Origin: JAAYDI01 sp052034005
GTDB taxonomy: Bacteria; Planctomycetota; Planctomycetia; Pirellulales; Pirellulaceae
Direction of reading: 5' to 3'
DNA: 64,000 bases
NCBI GenBank assembly: GCA_052034005.1
Contig: JBPOJB010000010.1
Span: 105,047-169,046 of the forward strand
In this document: positions 25,708 to 34,471 of the stretch, one piece after another
Position numbering within the stretch: position 1 is the first letter of the stretch
Layout of the letters: each line of letters opens with the position of its first letter
Made by a program: the position numbers and the translations under genes
The notes under the pieces: generated by a model
What the model saw: only the letters and a program-made list of their open reading frames with translations
Database searches by the model: none
Told to the model about the DNA's origin: nothing

Positions 25708-28416
25708 ATGGAACTCGTGCTGACTCCGTCCGGTCGGATCACGGTGCGACCGGCGACGGACACGCCGGAGGGTATCAAGGCGGGCAGGCCGGCGCCCGGT
25801 CTGGATGCCGCGCTCGGGCGGGTGGCGCGGACTCTATCGACGAGCCAGGGCGAAGGGCTCTTCCTGTTGGCCACCGAGCGGTACGAGGGTGTGTTACCGC
25901 CCGCCTGGACCTACTGGCGCGATTGGGCCGCGACCTACCTGCAGGCGCTGTGTCACACTCCGGAGATAGCCGGGCTGGAGTTGGAGCCGATCCCGCCTCC
26001 GCCGGCCGACGCGTTGGCGCGCTGGCGTATGAATGTCCCGCCGATGCCGGGCGCCGAGTATCTTGACGAGGGTGTGTTGGCGGGCCTCTGGCAGGAGCTG
26101 GACGCGTGGGTGCGTGCCGCGGTGGCTGCCGGCGGCGAAGGCCTGTCCGGTTTCCTGAAGCGGCGTGCTCCGCTGTGGCACCAGGTGGGGCGCGTCAGTT
26201 TTCATCTGGCCGAGAATCGCGGTAACGAGGAATACCCGTTTGCGTTTCTCGCCACGTATGCACCCGGCGTGGCCTCGGGCGCGCGGGTCCAATACCAGCC
26301 GTTGAACAGCGCCTTGCGCGAACTGGCCGGCGCCCAGAACAAGCAGGCCCTGGTCCGCCTGCTGTCTCCCGTTCACGCGGCGATGCAACGGAGCGGGCTG
26401 GTCAAGGAGCTGGTCGAGTCGGGCGACCTGTATCAGCCGTTGGCCTGGACGCCTCGCGAGGCCTACCGGTTCCTGAAGGACGTGCCGGTCCTCGAAGCCA
26501 GCGGCATTCTGGTGCGGTTGCCCGACTGGTGGAAGAAGCGGCCCCGACCGCGCGTGGGCGTGACCATCGGCGACGCCAGGCAGAACAAGCTCGATGCGCA
26601 CGGCATGCTCGACTTCAAGGTCGAGGTGGCGTTGGGCGACGAGCAGCTGAGCGAAGCCGAATGGCATCAGTTGATGAGCGCGGATGACGGGCTGGTATTG
26701 CTGCGCGGGCAGTGGGTCGAGGTCGACCGCCAGAAGCTGCGGGAGGCGCTCGCGCACTGGAAAGAGGTCGAGCAGCAGGTGGGGGACGGCATCTCGTTCC
26801 TGGAAGGGATGCGGCTGCTGGCCGGCATGCCGGCCGACTTATCCCAGGATCCGGGCGAAGACGGCGATCGCGAATGGTCATTCGTGCACGCGGGTCGGTG
26901 GCTGGGCGATGTGCTGGAGAAGCTGCGTGATCCGAAGAACCTCCAATCCGCGGCGGTGGACCAATCGCTGCGCACGACGCTGCGTCCCTACCAGCGTATC
27001 GGGGTCGACTGGCTGCGGTTCCTCACGAACCTGGGGCTCGGCGCTTGCCTGGCCGACGACATGGGGCTGGGCAAGACGGTCCAGGTGCTGGCGGTGTTTC
27101 TGGCCGGCCGGGCCCAACCGCGTGCGAAGCCTTCGCTGTTGGTGCTGCCAGCTTCGCTGCTGGGCAACTGGAAGGCGGAGATGGCCCGTTTCGCGCCGTC
27201 GCTGCGCGTGGTCTTCCTGCATCCTGCCGAGATGTCCAAAGAGGACTTGGATCGCGTGGCCGGCCAACCCGACACCGCGCTGGACCGGGTGGACGTCGTG
27301 GCCACCAGTTACGGCATGCTGTTGCGGCAGCCCTGGTTGACCGAGCGACCCTGGCGTCTGGTCGTGCTCGACGAGGCACAGGCCATCAAGAACCCGGCCG
27401 CCCGTCAGACCAGGGCGGTGAAGCGGATCCGCGCCGATGCGCGCATCGTCATGACCGGCACGCCGATCGAGAATCGCCTGTCGGACCTCTGGTCGCTGTT
27501 CGATTTCCTGTGCCCCGGCCTGCTCGGGACGCAGGCGAAGTTCAAGGAGTTCACGAAGAAGCTCAGCGAGCGGCGGGACCAGCGGTACGCCCCGCTGCGG
27601 AACCTGGTGCAGCCCTACATCCTGCGGCGCTTGAAGACCGACCGGCGCATCATCGACGATCTGCCGGAGAAGGTGGAAGTGCAGGCCTTCTGCGGGCTCA
27701 CCAGGCGACAAGCCGCTCTGTATGCCCGGCTGGTGAAGGAGTTGTCGGAACTGCTGGACGGCGTGGACGGAATGAAGCGGCGCGGGATGGTCCTGGCCTA
27801 TCTGATGCGCTTCAAGCAACTGTGCAATCACCCGAGCCAGTTGCTGGGCGACGGCCAGTACGGCCCCGCGGACAGCGGCAAGTTCGCGCGGCTGGCCGAG
27901 CTCTGCGACGAGATCGCTTCCCGGCAGGAGAAGGTGCTGGTATTCACCCAGTTTCGCGAAATGACCGACCCGCTGGCGGGTTTCCTGGCCACGCTGTTCG
28001 GCCGCGCCGGGCTCGTGCTCCACGGCGACACGACCGTGAGACGCCGCCAGGCGATCGTGGACGAGTTCCAGCGTGACGATGGGCCGCCCTTCTTCGTGCT
28101 GTCACTCAAGGCCGGCGGCACCGGCTTGAACCTGACGGCCGCCTCCCACGTGATCCACTTCGATCGCTGGTGGAACCCGGCCGTCGAGAACCAGGCGACC
28201 GATCGCGCCTTCCGGATCGGGCAGAAGCGCCATGTGCTGGTCCATAAGTTCGTCTGTCGCGGCACCATCGAGGAGCGGATCGACGAGCTGATCAACGAGA
28301 AACGCCAGTTGGCCGCCGACCTGTTGGAGGGCGGCGCCGAGAGACTGCTGACGGAGATGTCGGACGCGGAACTGATTCGATTTGTCTCACTGGACCTGAC
28401 GCGTGCGAACGTGTAA
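25708..28416 (+). CDS. SNF2-family helicase-like ATPase
   Basis: Swi2/Snf2-type DNA translocase of 902 aa. The N-terminal 400 residues are the variable domain common in bacterial HepA-like proteins with SWIM partners. The motor has motif I DDMGLGKTVQ near 450, motif II DEAQ near 555, motif III IVMTGTPIENRLSDLWSLF, and the C-terminal helicase half with KVLVFTQFREMTDPL, LSLKAGGTGLNLTAAS and QATDRAFRIGQ. The next gene, 50 bases downstream, encodes a SWIM zinc-finger protein, the usual partner. It probably remodels protein-DNA complexes or acts in repair; its specific role is unknown. Confidence 0.9.
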   Translation: MELVLTPSGRITVRPATDTPEGIKAGRPAPGLDAALGRVARTLSTSQGEGLFLLATERYEGVLPPAWTYWRDWAATYLQALCHTPEIAGLELEPIPPPPADALARWRMNVPPMPGAEYLDEGVLAGLWQELDAWVRAAVAAGGEGLSGFLKRRAPLWHQVGRVSFHLAENRGNEEYPFAFLATYAPGVASGARVQYQPLNSALRELAGAQNKQALVRLLSPVHAAMQRSGLVKELVESGDLYQPLAWTPREAYRFLKDVPVLEASGILVRLPDWWKKRPRPRVGVTIGDARQNKLDAHGMLDFKVEVALGDEQLSEAEWHQLMSADDGLVLLRGQWVEVDRQKLREALAHWKEVEQQVGDGISFLEGMRLLAGMPADLSQDPGEDGDREWSFVHAGRWLGDVLEKLRDPKNLQSAAVDQSLRTTLRPYQRIGVDWLRFLTNLGLGACLADDMGLGKTVQVLAVFLAGRAQPRAKPSLLVLPASLLGNWKAEMARFAPSLRVVFLHPAEMSKEDLDRVAGQPDTALDRVDVVATSYGMLLRQPWLTERPWRLVVLDEAQAIKNPAARQTRAVKRIRADARIVMTGTPIENRLSDLWSLFDFLCPGLLGTQAKFKEFTKKLSERRDQRYAPLRNLVQPYILRRLKTDRRIIDDLPEKVEVQAFCGLTRRQAALYARLVKELSELLDGVDGMKRRGMVLAYLMRFKQLCNHPSQLLGDGQYGPADSGKFARLAELCDEIASRQEKVLVFTQFREMTDPLAGFLATLFGRAGLVLHGDTTVRRRQAIVDEFQRDDGPPFFVLSLKAGGTGLNLTAASHVIHFDRWWNPAVENQATDRAFRIGQKRHVLVHKFVCRGTIEERIDELINEKRQLAADLLEGGAERLLTEMSDAELIRFVSLDLTRANV

Positions 28417-28466
28417 CGTGTCGCCAGTGGCGATTGTCCTGAGGACGGATTTCAAGGAGAACGATT

Positions 28467-29486
28467 ATGGCCCGTTATGGATATGGCTATGGACGCGGGT
28501 ATGGGTACGGCGGCTGGGCTCCTTACGTCCCGGTGGCCATCCGGCGGCGTCAAGCACAGAAGAAGATGAACGCGCTGCGGAAGCAAGGCGTCGACGTGCA
28601 GCCGGTGACCATCGCGGGCCGGCAGATTGCCACGAGTTTCTGGGGTGACGCGTGGTGCGAGCACCTGGAATCGTTCAGCGATTACGAGAATCGGCTGCCG
28701 CGCGGACGCACGTATGTGCGCAACGGGTCGGTGTGCCACCTGGCCGTCGGCAAAGGCAAGATCGACGCGCTGGTCATGGGGTCGGACCTCTACACGGTGA
28801 CCGTGAAGATCAAGACCCTGCCGGCCACCAAGTGGAGGGCGATCAAGCAGCGGAGCAGTGGGCAGATCGGCTCCCTGTTGGAGTTGCTCCAGGGCCGGCT
28901 GTCCGATCAGGTGATGGAGATCGTGACCGATCCCAAGGGCGGCTTGTTCCCGCTGCCCGGTGAGATGTCTTTTGGCTGCAGTTGCCCCGACTGGGCCGAC
29001 ATGTGCAAGCATGTGGCGGCCGTGCTCTACGGGATCGGCGCGCGGTTGGATTCTCAACCTGAGCTGCTGTTCGTGCTCCGCGGGGTCAATCACCAGGAGC
29101 TGATCGACGCGGATGCGGAGCGGGCGGTGGCGGCGGCCACCTCTGGCGGCAAGTCCAAACGACTGGCCGGTGCGGACCTTGGCGACCTGTTTGGAATTGA
29201 ACTGGCCGACCAGGGCGCCGCGCCGCCCGCCGCGCCACCGACAGCCGCCCGTCGCGACCCGGCCCACACCACGCGCTCCCGCGCGGCGGGAAGCAAGGCC
29301 GCCGCCAACAAGCGGGCGCGTGGCGCGGCGGCTGCCAAGCCGGCCACCGTGCCCTCGAAGAGCCGCGCGGTTGAACCCGCGTCCACCGGCACGGTGGCGG
29401 CGAAGAAGAAGCGCGGCAGGTCGGCCGAGCCCGCCAAGACCGCAGTGCCTCGGACGAAGGGCAAACGCGGCTCACGGGAGCGTTGA
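28467..29486 (+). CDS. SWIM zinc-finger protein with Gly/Tyr-rich head and H1-like tail
   Basis: Partner of the upstream SNF2 ATPase, 339 aa, with an ideal AAGGAG site. Residues 1-20 are Tyr/Gly-rich (MARYGYGYGRGYGYGGW). The core (about 25-200) ends in a SWIM finger with Cys171, Cys173, Cys180 and His182 (FGCSCPDWADMCKH). From about 235 on the chain becomes a low-complexity Ala/Lys/Arg/Pro tail resembling histone H1 or the C-termini of bacterial DNA-binding proteins. SWIM domains bind DNA or protein. The tail likely gives non-specific DNA binding. The 3' end abuts the convergent ceramidase-like gene with no gap. Confidence 0.85.
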   Translation: MARYGYGYGRGYGYGGWAPYVPVAIRRRQAQKKMNALRKQGVDVQPVTIAGRQIATSFWGDAWCEHLESFSDYENRLPRGRTYVRNGSVCHLAVGKGKIDALVMGSDLYTVTVKIKTLPATKWRAIKQRSSGQIGSLLELLQGRLSDQVMEIVTDPKGGLFPLPGEMSFGCSCPDWADMCKHVAAVLYGIGARLDSQPELLFVLRGVNHQELIDADAERAVAAATSGGKSKRLAGADLGDLFGIELADQGAAPPAAPPTAARRDPAHTTRSRAAGSKAAANKRARGAAAAKPATVPSKSRAVEPASTGTVAAKKKRGRSAEPAKTAVPRTKGKRGSRER

Positions 29487-30971
29487 CTACGCGCCGGCAG
29501 GATGCGCTGCGAACAGTTCCTGGGCGATCTCCACGGTTCGGTCGACCAGCATCCGGCCGCCTTCCGGGCCGATGATGTTGCTCTGCGGGATGGCCGAGTA
29601 GTGGCCGCCGGCCAGGGCCCGTTCGGTCGGCAGGTAGCTGCCGAAGCCGGTCATCTGGACGACGAACGTCTGCGTCGCCGGCGACCGGGCCTTGATGCGG
29701 ATGCCGTATTCGCAGAACAGCTCGAACGGATTGGTGCAGACGACCAGGTCGCCGATCCGCACGACGTGAATCTCGACCGGATAGGTCGCGGCGGGGTCCT
29801 TCTGCAGCTGTTCATAGCGCTGCAGGACCCCGTGGTGCCAATCGCGGGCCATGAATGCGACGGTGGACGCGCAGGCGGGGTCTTGGGCGACCTTGGCCAT
29901 GACCTCATCGTACGCCGCCTGCGCTTCGCGGTATTGCGCTTCGGAGATCTTGGCCAGCGGCAGCTGCAGCGTGGTGACCGCGTGCGCCAGCACGGGTTCG
30001 GCGTACTTCTCCTTCTGGGCCGCGTCGAACGTTGCACTGACCGACAGGTCGATCCGCCGCGCCGTCTCCCGCAGCTCGTCTATGCCGCGCAGCGACTGCA
30101 TCCGCGTCAGAGCGGCTTTGTGGAGCATCGGGTGCGGGGACATGTCGCCTGCCGCGGAACTCCAGCCGAGCACCACCAGCCCTTGGCCGTAGCGCGCCTG
30201 CAGCCGGCTGCGGACCGGCAGCCAGTAGTCCGCGTTCACCGCCGATTGGTTTTCCACCACCTGCGACGGACAGGCGACGTTGACAACCACGGCCTTCAAG
30301 CGGTCCCGAGCGTCAAAGAAGAAGATCGAGCCCACGTCATCGTCGTCCATTCCCTCCAGGTGGACGAAGTCCGGCCGGTTGGTGTTCCCGTACATCTGGG
30401 CGGAGCCGTCCGCATACACGGCGCGGCGACTGTAGCCGATGCTGCAGCGGTCCAATCCGTAGGACATCTTCCCCGGCTCCAAGTCCTGCCAGGCAGCCAG
30501 GATCCCATCGCTGATCTTGTCGGCCAGATACGTGATCGTCTCGTCCACGCCCATGATCCCCGGATCGGTTGGGATGCCGGGCGTCCCCGGCTGCAGCACG
30601 GGCGCGGTATGCGTGTGCGTAGCGGTCAGCACGATCGTCTCGACGCTGATCGTGCCATCCTTCTCGGCCACCGCATCGCGGACCGCTTTAACGAAGACCT
30701 CCGGCAACTCCAGCAAGTCCAGCGACACGAAGGTCGTCGTGACGTCGCCCGAACGTAGTGCGACCACGTTGGCGGTCAGCGGTGTATCCGGCTTGGTCGA
30801 CAATCGCAGGCCGAACTGACCCCACAGCGCCACGGCCTTGTTCGGCGTAATGTCGGCCGACGCGGCGCCCACCTGCAGCTGCGCGCCGTGCAACAGCGCT
30901 GGACACAAGAGACAGGCCAACACGCCACTGCACACCGCCTTCAGACTCAGACTGGCCAGACGCGTCTCCAT
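29487..30971 (-). CDS. Neutral/alkaline ceramidase-like secreted hydrolase
   Basis: Exported enzyme of 494 aa of the neutral non-lysosomal ceramidase family. A signal peptide (about 1-29) precedes the family opening QVGAASADITPNKAVALWGQFG. Zinc-binding-type histidines sit in TATHTHTAP. The segment SAAGDMSPHPM resembles the GDxSP block that carries the catalytic serine. The protein is shorter than full ceramidases and lacks their C-terminal immunoglobulin-like domain, so activity on ceramide is only a possibility; planctomycetes encode many such paralogs. Confidence 0.72.
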   Translation of the reverse strand: METRLASLSLKAVCSGVLACLLCPALLHGAQLQVGAASADITPNKAVALWGQFGLRLSTKPDTPLTANVVALRSGDVTTTFVSLDLLELPEVFVKAVRDAVAEKDGTISVETIVLTATHTHTAPVLQPGTPGIPTDPGIMGVDETITYLADKISDGILAAWQDLEPGKMSYGLDRCSIGYSRRAVYADGSAQMYGNTNRPDFVHLEGMDDDDVGSIFFFDARDRLKAVVVNVACPSQVVENQSAVNADYWLPVRSRLQARYGQGLVVLGWSSAAGDMSPHPMLHKAALTRMQSLRGIDELRETARRIDLSVSATFDAAQKEKYAEPVLAHAVTTLQLPLAKISEAQYREAQAAYDEVMAKVAQDPACASTVAFMARDWHHGVLQRYEQLQKDPAATYPVEIHVVRIGDLVVCTNPFELFCEYGIRIKARSPATQTFVVQMTGFGSYLPTERALAGGHYSAIPQSNIIGPEGGRMLVDRTVEIAQELFAAHPAGA

Positions 30972-31477
30972 GGGATACTCCTTTGATGAATCGATTCGAG
31001 CATCACATCAGCCGGATACCGGAACAGCGATACAACACGGCCGGCCGGCCGCCAGGCGCATTGATTCCGATATGGTGGAACCTCCAGCTACGTCTGCGTG
31101 CGCGCCGCGCACGCGATGCCGCCGTCGTGTGCAGGCCACGTCGGCAATATACCGCGGACGGCGGCGGCCGCAAAGCAGGGCGGATCAGGCCGGTGCGCCG
31201 CCGCGGACCGGGCTGTCTTCAGGATCCAACACCATGCCGGCGACCCGCGATGACGCTCGGTCATCGTGCCGACATGCAGCGCGCAAGGCGGCAAGCCCCG
31301 TCGCTTGCCGGCGCGTCATGGCGTCACTATCCTGGAGTGAGCAGCATCGGCCGCCGGGTCCGCGGCGCATCGAGGTCGCAGCCGCCCCGGTGGCGGACGG
31401 ACTCGGCAAGCTGGTGACAACGGCCATGGCTGAAGCCGGCGTCCAACCAGTAGGGTCCTGAGCAACGGGCGTGATTC
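30972..31477. other. 506-base intergenic region, nothing recognised
   Basis: This gap lies between two divergent genes (the ceramidase-like protein and a methyltransferase), so it should hold both promoters. I see no gene, RNA or strong repeat. Base composition is like the surrounding coding DNA. Confidence 0.4.
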
Positions 31478-32308
31478 ATGTCAGATCGCAAGGACGAGAC
31501 GCGGCGCAAGCGCATGTCCGGGCTCCAGCGTGGCGTACTGTGCGGCCTGACCTGCCTGGCGGTGGGCGTGCTTGTCCGCCATCTGCTCCTCGGCCTCGCC
31601 GAGCGGCCCCTGGACCTGTCCCCGCTCCACTACCAGGGTCGCTCCGCACCATTCATCACATCGTCGGACGACGTCGTGGAGAAGATGATCGAACTGGCGC
31701 GACTGTCCCCGAGCGATCGGGTCTACGACCTGGGCTGTGGCGACGGCCGACTTGTGATCACCGCGGCGCTCCGGACAGGCTGTCACGGCGTCGGTTTCGA
31801 CATCGACCCGCAGCGCGTGGCGGAGGCGCGGAAGAACGTCAGGCTGCACCAGGTGGGCGATCGAGTGCGGATCGTGGAACAAGACCTGTTCACGGTCGAC
31901 TTGAGCCAGGCCGACGCGGTAATGATGTACTTGCTCCCCTGGATGATGAACGCGCTGCTCCCGCAGTTGGAGCAGATGAGGCCGGGTTGCCGCATCGTGT
32001 CCCACGAGTTCTGGATCGACGGGATCGCGGCGGACGATATCGTGCGGATTCCCGCAGCCGACACGCAGGTTGAGACGATCTACGTCTACACGACTCCCCT
32101 GACGAAGGACCCGGCCATGCGGCCAACCAAGCCGCCCGTGCTGGGCGATCCGCCATCGGCACCACCGGACGCTGGTGCGGGCGCGGGCATGTCCCGGTTC
32201 TCTCAGCCCGACTCGCGCGGGCAGCTGCCTTCCGGCCGTGGCGTGACGTACAATGATGCCGATGTCGTCGGCCGATCAGGTCCAGCCCTGGGAGGAGCAA
32301 CGCCATGA
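31478..32308 (+). CDS. Membrane-anchored class I SAM-dependent methyltransferase
   Basis: Methyltransferase of 276 aa. One N-terminal hydrophobic segment (GVLCGLTCLAVGVLVRHLLLGL, about 19-40) may anchor it in the membrane. The SAM-binding motif is DLGCGDGR at residues 84-91, followed by the second-strand acid in GFDIDPQRV and EQDLFTVDLSQADAVMMYLL. The last 60 residues are Pro/Gly-rich. It heads a four-gene operon and its stop overlaps the next ATG (ATGA). The methylated substrate is not known. Confidence 0.75.
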   Translation: MSDRKDETRRKRMSGLQRGVLCGLTCLAVGVLVRHLLLGLAERPLDLSPLHYQGRSAPFITSSDDVVEKMIELARLSPSDRVYDLGCGDGRLVITAALRTGCHGVGFDIDPQRVAEARKNVRLHQVGDRVRIVEQDLFTVDLSQADAVMMYLLPWMMNALLPQLEQMRPGCRIVSHEFWIDGIAADDIVRIPAADTQVETIYVYTTPLTKDPAMRPTKPPVLGDPPSAPPDAGAGAGMSRFSQPDSRGQLPSGRGVTYNDADVVGRSGPALGGATP

Positions 32309-33336
32309 ACACACGCCCGGTCCCGCTACGGCGACGCGCGTTTCTGGCTCAGGCTGCACGCAGCGCCGCGGCGATCACGGTCTCCTTGGGGAGCGGTCGG
32401 GTGGTCGCACCGCGTTTGGCGCGCGCCGACGAATCCGGCTCGGCCCGCGGTTCGCGCATCTCGTACTACTGTAACGGCGAGATCCACGTCGCCGAGGTGG
32501 GCAAGCCTGAGGGCACACCTGTGACGACAGGTCACTGGGACTTCAAGCCGTCCTGGTCGACAACCGGCGACCTGCTCGTCTGTTTCCGCAGGCTCCAGGA
32601 CGATCCCGATACGCTCAAATGGAAGACGGCGATCTTCGTCGTGCAGGTGGACGGCAGCGGATTCCAGCAGCTGAGCGACGGCACGCATACGGACTTCAAC
32701 CCGACCTGGACGCGCGACGGCCGGAACACGCCGATCTGGAATCGCAAGAACCCGGCCACCGGCGGGTTCGTCGTGATGCAGGGGAAGTTGGGCGGCCGTC
32801 CCGGCATGGAGGTGGCGCTCACCGACGAGAGCCATCACACCTGGGCGCATTCCTGCCTGAGGGACGGACGCATACTTGTGAACGCCTATCACCCGACGCA
32901 AGGTTGGGGCGTCTTCCTGATGCACGCGGACGCCGGCACGGGCGCTCAGCCGCGTTTTGAGCGGGTGCGGTGGGAGCTGGACGCCGCGGGCCAGATGCAT
33001 CGCGCCAGCATCTCGCCCAGCGAGAAGAAGATCTGTTTCGAGTTCCTGCGGGGACACCAATTCGTCGAACCCGGCCATACGCTCTACACGGCCGATTTCG
33101 ACGCGCAGCAGCGAACGATCACGAACCTGCAGGCGATTGCCAACGCGCAGGGCCAGCCGTACTGGTATGCGTATCCGCGTTGGATCCACGGCGAGTCGGA
33201 AGTGATCTATCACCTGAATGCGACCGGCAAAGGCCAGCTGTACGTGTACCGGCTGGCAGACGGCGTGACGAAGCGAGTATCCACGAACCCGGGTGCCGAT
33301 TACCGGTATCCGCATGGCGAAGCGGCCCCGTGCTGA
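32305..33336 (+). CDS. Tat-exported TolB-like beta-propeller protein
   Basis: Exported protein of 343 aa with a twin-arginine signal (PLRRRAFLAQAARSAAAITV) and TolB/PD40-type blades (FKPSWSTTGDLLVC, FNPTWTRDGRNTPIW, ASISPSEKKICFEF, YAYPRWIHGESEVIY). It could be a lyase-like propeller such as oligogalacturonate lyase, because His-rich DESHHTWAHS lies mid-chain, but this is weak. It overlaps the methyltransferase by 4 bases and is 16 bases before the aldo/keto reductase. Confidence 0.65.
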   Translation: MNTRPVPLRRRAFLAQAARSAAAITVSLGSGRVVAPRLARADESGSARGSRISYYCNGEIHVAEVGKPEGTPVTTGHWDFKPSWSTTGDLLVCFRRLQDDPDTLKWKTAIFVVQVDGSGFQQLSDGTHTDFNPTWTRDGRNTPIWNRKNPATGGFVVMQGKLGGRPGMEVALTDESHHTWAHSCLRDGRILVNAYHPTQGWGVFLMHADAGTGAQPRFERVRWELDAAGQMHRASISPSEKKICFEFLRGHQFVEPGHTLYTADFDAQQRTITNLQAIANAQGQPYWYAYPRWIHGESEVIYHLNATGKGQLYVYRLADGVTKRVSTNPGADYRYPHGEAAPC

Positions 33337-33352
33337 AGAAAGGCGACACCCC

Positions 33353-34405
33353 ATGGCGACGGGAAAACACTTCGGCCGGCGTGAGTTCCTGAAGGCGGCT
33401 TCCTGGGCCACCGCCGCCGCGGCCGCGTGCCAAGACTGCGCGGCCGCGCACGCGGCGAGTCCGGCGCAAGCGCTGGGCGCGATCCCCACGCGGACACTCG
33501 GCCGCACCGGGCTGGACTTGCCGATCCTCGGCTACGGCGGCGCGGCGCTGCCCAGGAAGTGGGCTAACCCTCTCTCGCACGAGGAGCGCGTGGAGCTGGT
33601 TCGTTACGCGTACGACCAGGGCGTGCGCCACTTCGACACGTCGCCGGTGTATATGGAGAGCGAGGCGATCCTCGGCGAGGCGCTCAAGGACCGGCGCCGC
33701 CACGTGTGCCTGGTGACGAAGGTCGAGAGCACAGAACCGGAAGGGGTGCGGGCATCGGTGGAGCGGTCTCTCCAGACGCTGCAGACGGACTATCTGGACA
33801 TCCTCCTGATCCACGGCACGCCGGGTCTGGAGCAGATGAGCGTTCCGCAGGCGATGAAGATCCACGCCGAATTGATCAAGCTCCGCGACGAGAAGATCAC
33901 GCGCTTCGTCGGGTTGTCGGCCCATGGCTACTTCGACAAGGCGCTCGCCTTGATCGAGTCGGAGGGCTTCGACGTGTGCATGCTGTCCTACGGCTACCTC
34001 CCGCGGGGCGACAGCCAGGTCTGGACCGCCCACCTGACCGCCCTGCGCGACGCCTGCCTCGCCAAGGCCCACGAACTGGGCATGGGCATTGTGGCCATGA
34101 AGGTGCTCGGCGCAGGCATGCTCGGCGCCTGGTCGGGATACATCGTCCCGGGGTTCGACCGGCAGCGGCTAGGCCGGCTGCCGGGCGCCGCCATCCGTCA
34201 CGTGCTTCAAGATCCGCGCATCCACCTGCTGAGCATCGGCATGCGGCTCCAGGAGGACATTGACGCCAACGTCCGAACCATCTGCGGCGACACCACCTAC
34301 ACGCCGGAGGATCGCGACCTGTTGGCGCTGTTCTCGGCCCAGCTCTTCGACACCGATGCGATGAGACGGCTGCGGGTCGAGGGGGTGCCGGCGACCGGCA
34401 CCTGA
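33353..34405 (+). CDS. Tat-exported aldo/keto reductase
   Basis: Predicted NADP(H)-type oxidoreductase of 350 aa. A Tat signal (FGRREFLKAASWATAAAAA) comes first, then an AKR barrel starting RTLGRTGLDLPILGYGGA. The catalytic tetrad is complete: Asp95 and Tyr100 (FDTSPVY), Lys123 (LVTKVE) and His154 (LLIHGTPG). An exported AKR carrying its own folded cofactor is a common planctomycete theme. ATG 33353 has AAAGG upstream. Confidence 0.85.
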   Translation: MATGKHFGRREFLKAASWATAAAAACQDCAAAHAASPAQALGAIPTRTLGRTGLDLPILGYGGAALPRKWANPLSHEERVELVRYAYDQGVRHFDTSPVYMESEAILGEALKDRRRHVCLVTKVESTEPEGVRASVERSLQTLQTDYLDILLIHGTPGLEQMSVPQAMKIHAELIKLRDEKITRFVGLSAHGYFDKALALIESEGFDVCMLSYGYLPRGDSQVWTAHLTALRDACLAKAHELGMGIVAMKVLGAGMLGAWSGYIVPGFDRQRLGRLPGAAIRHVLQDPRIHLLSIGMRLQEDIDANVRTICGDTTYTPEDRDLLALFSAQLFDTDAMRRLRVEGVPATGT

Positions 34406-34471
34406 GCGGGAATGGTGCGGGCAGATCATCGGTCGGGACTATGTGGAACGCGAGATCGTGGAGCGCATCGC

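Noticed and set aside
30972..31477. Possible tRNA or small RNA gene
   Set aside because: No acceptor/T-loop pattern or strong hairpin with U-run was found in the gap.
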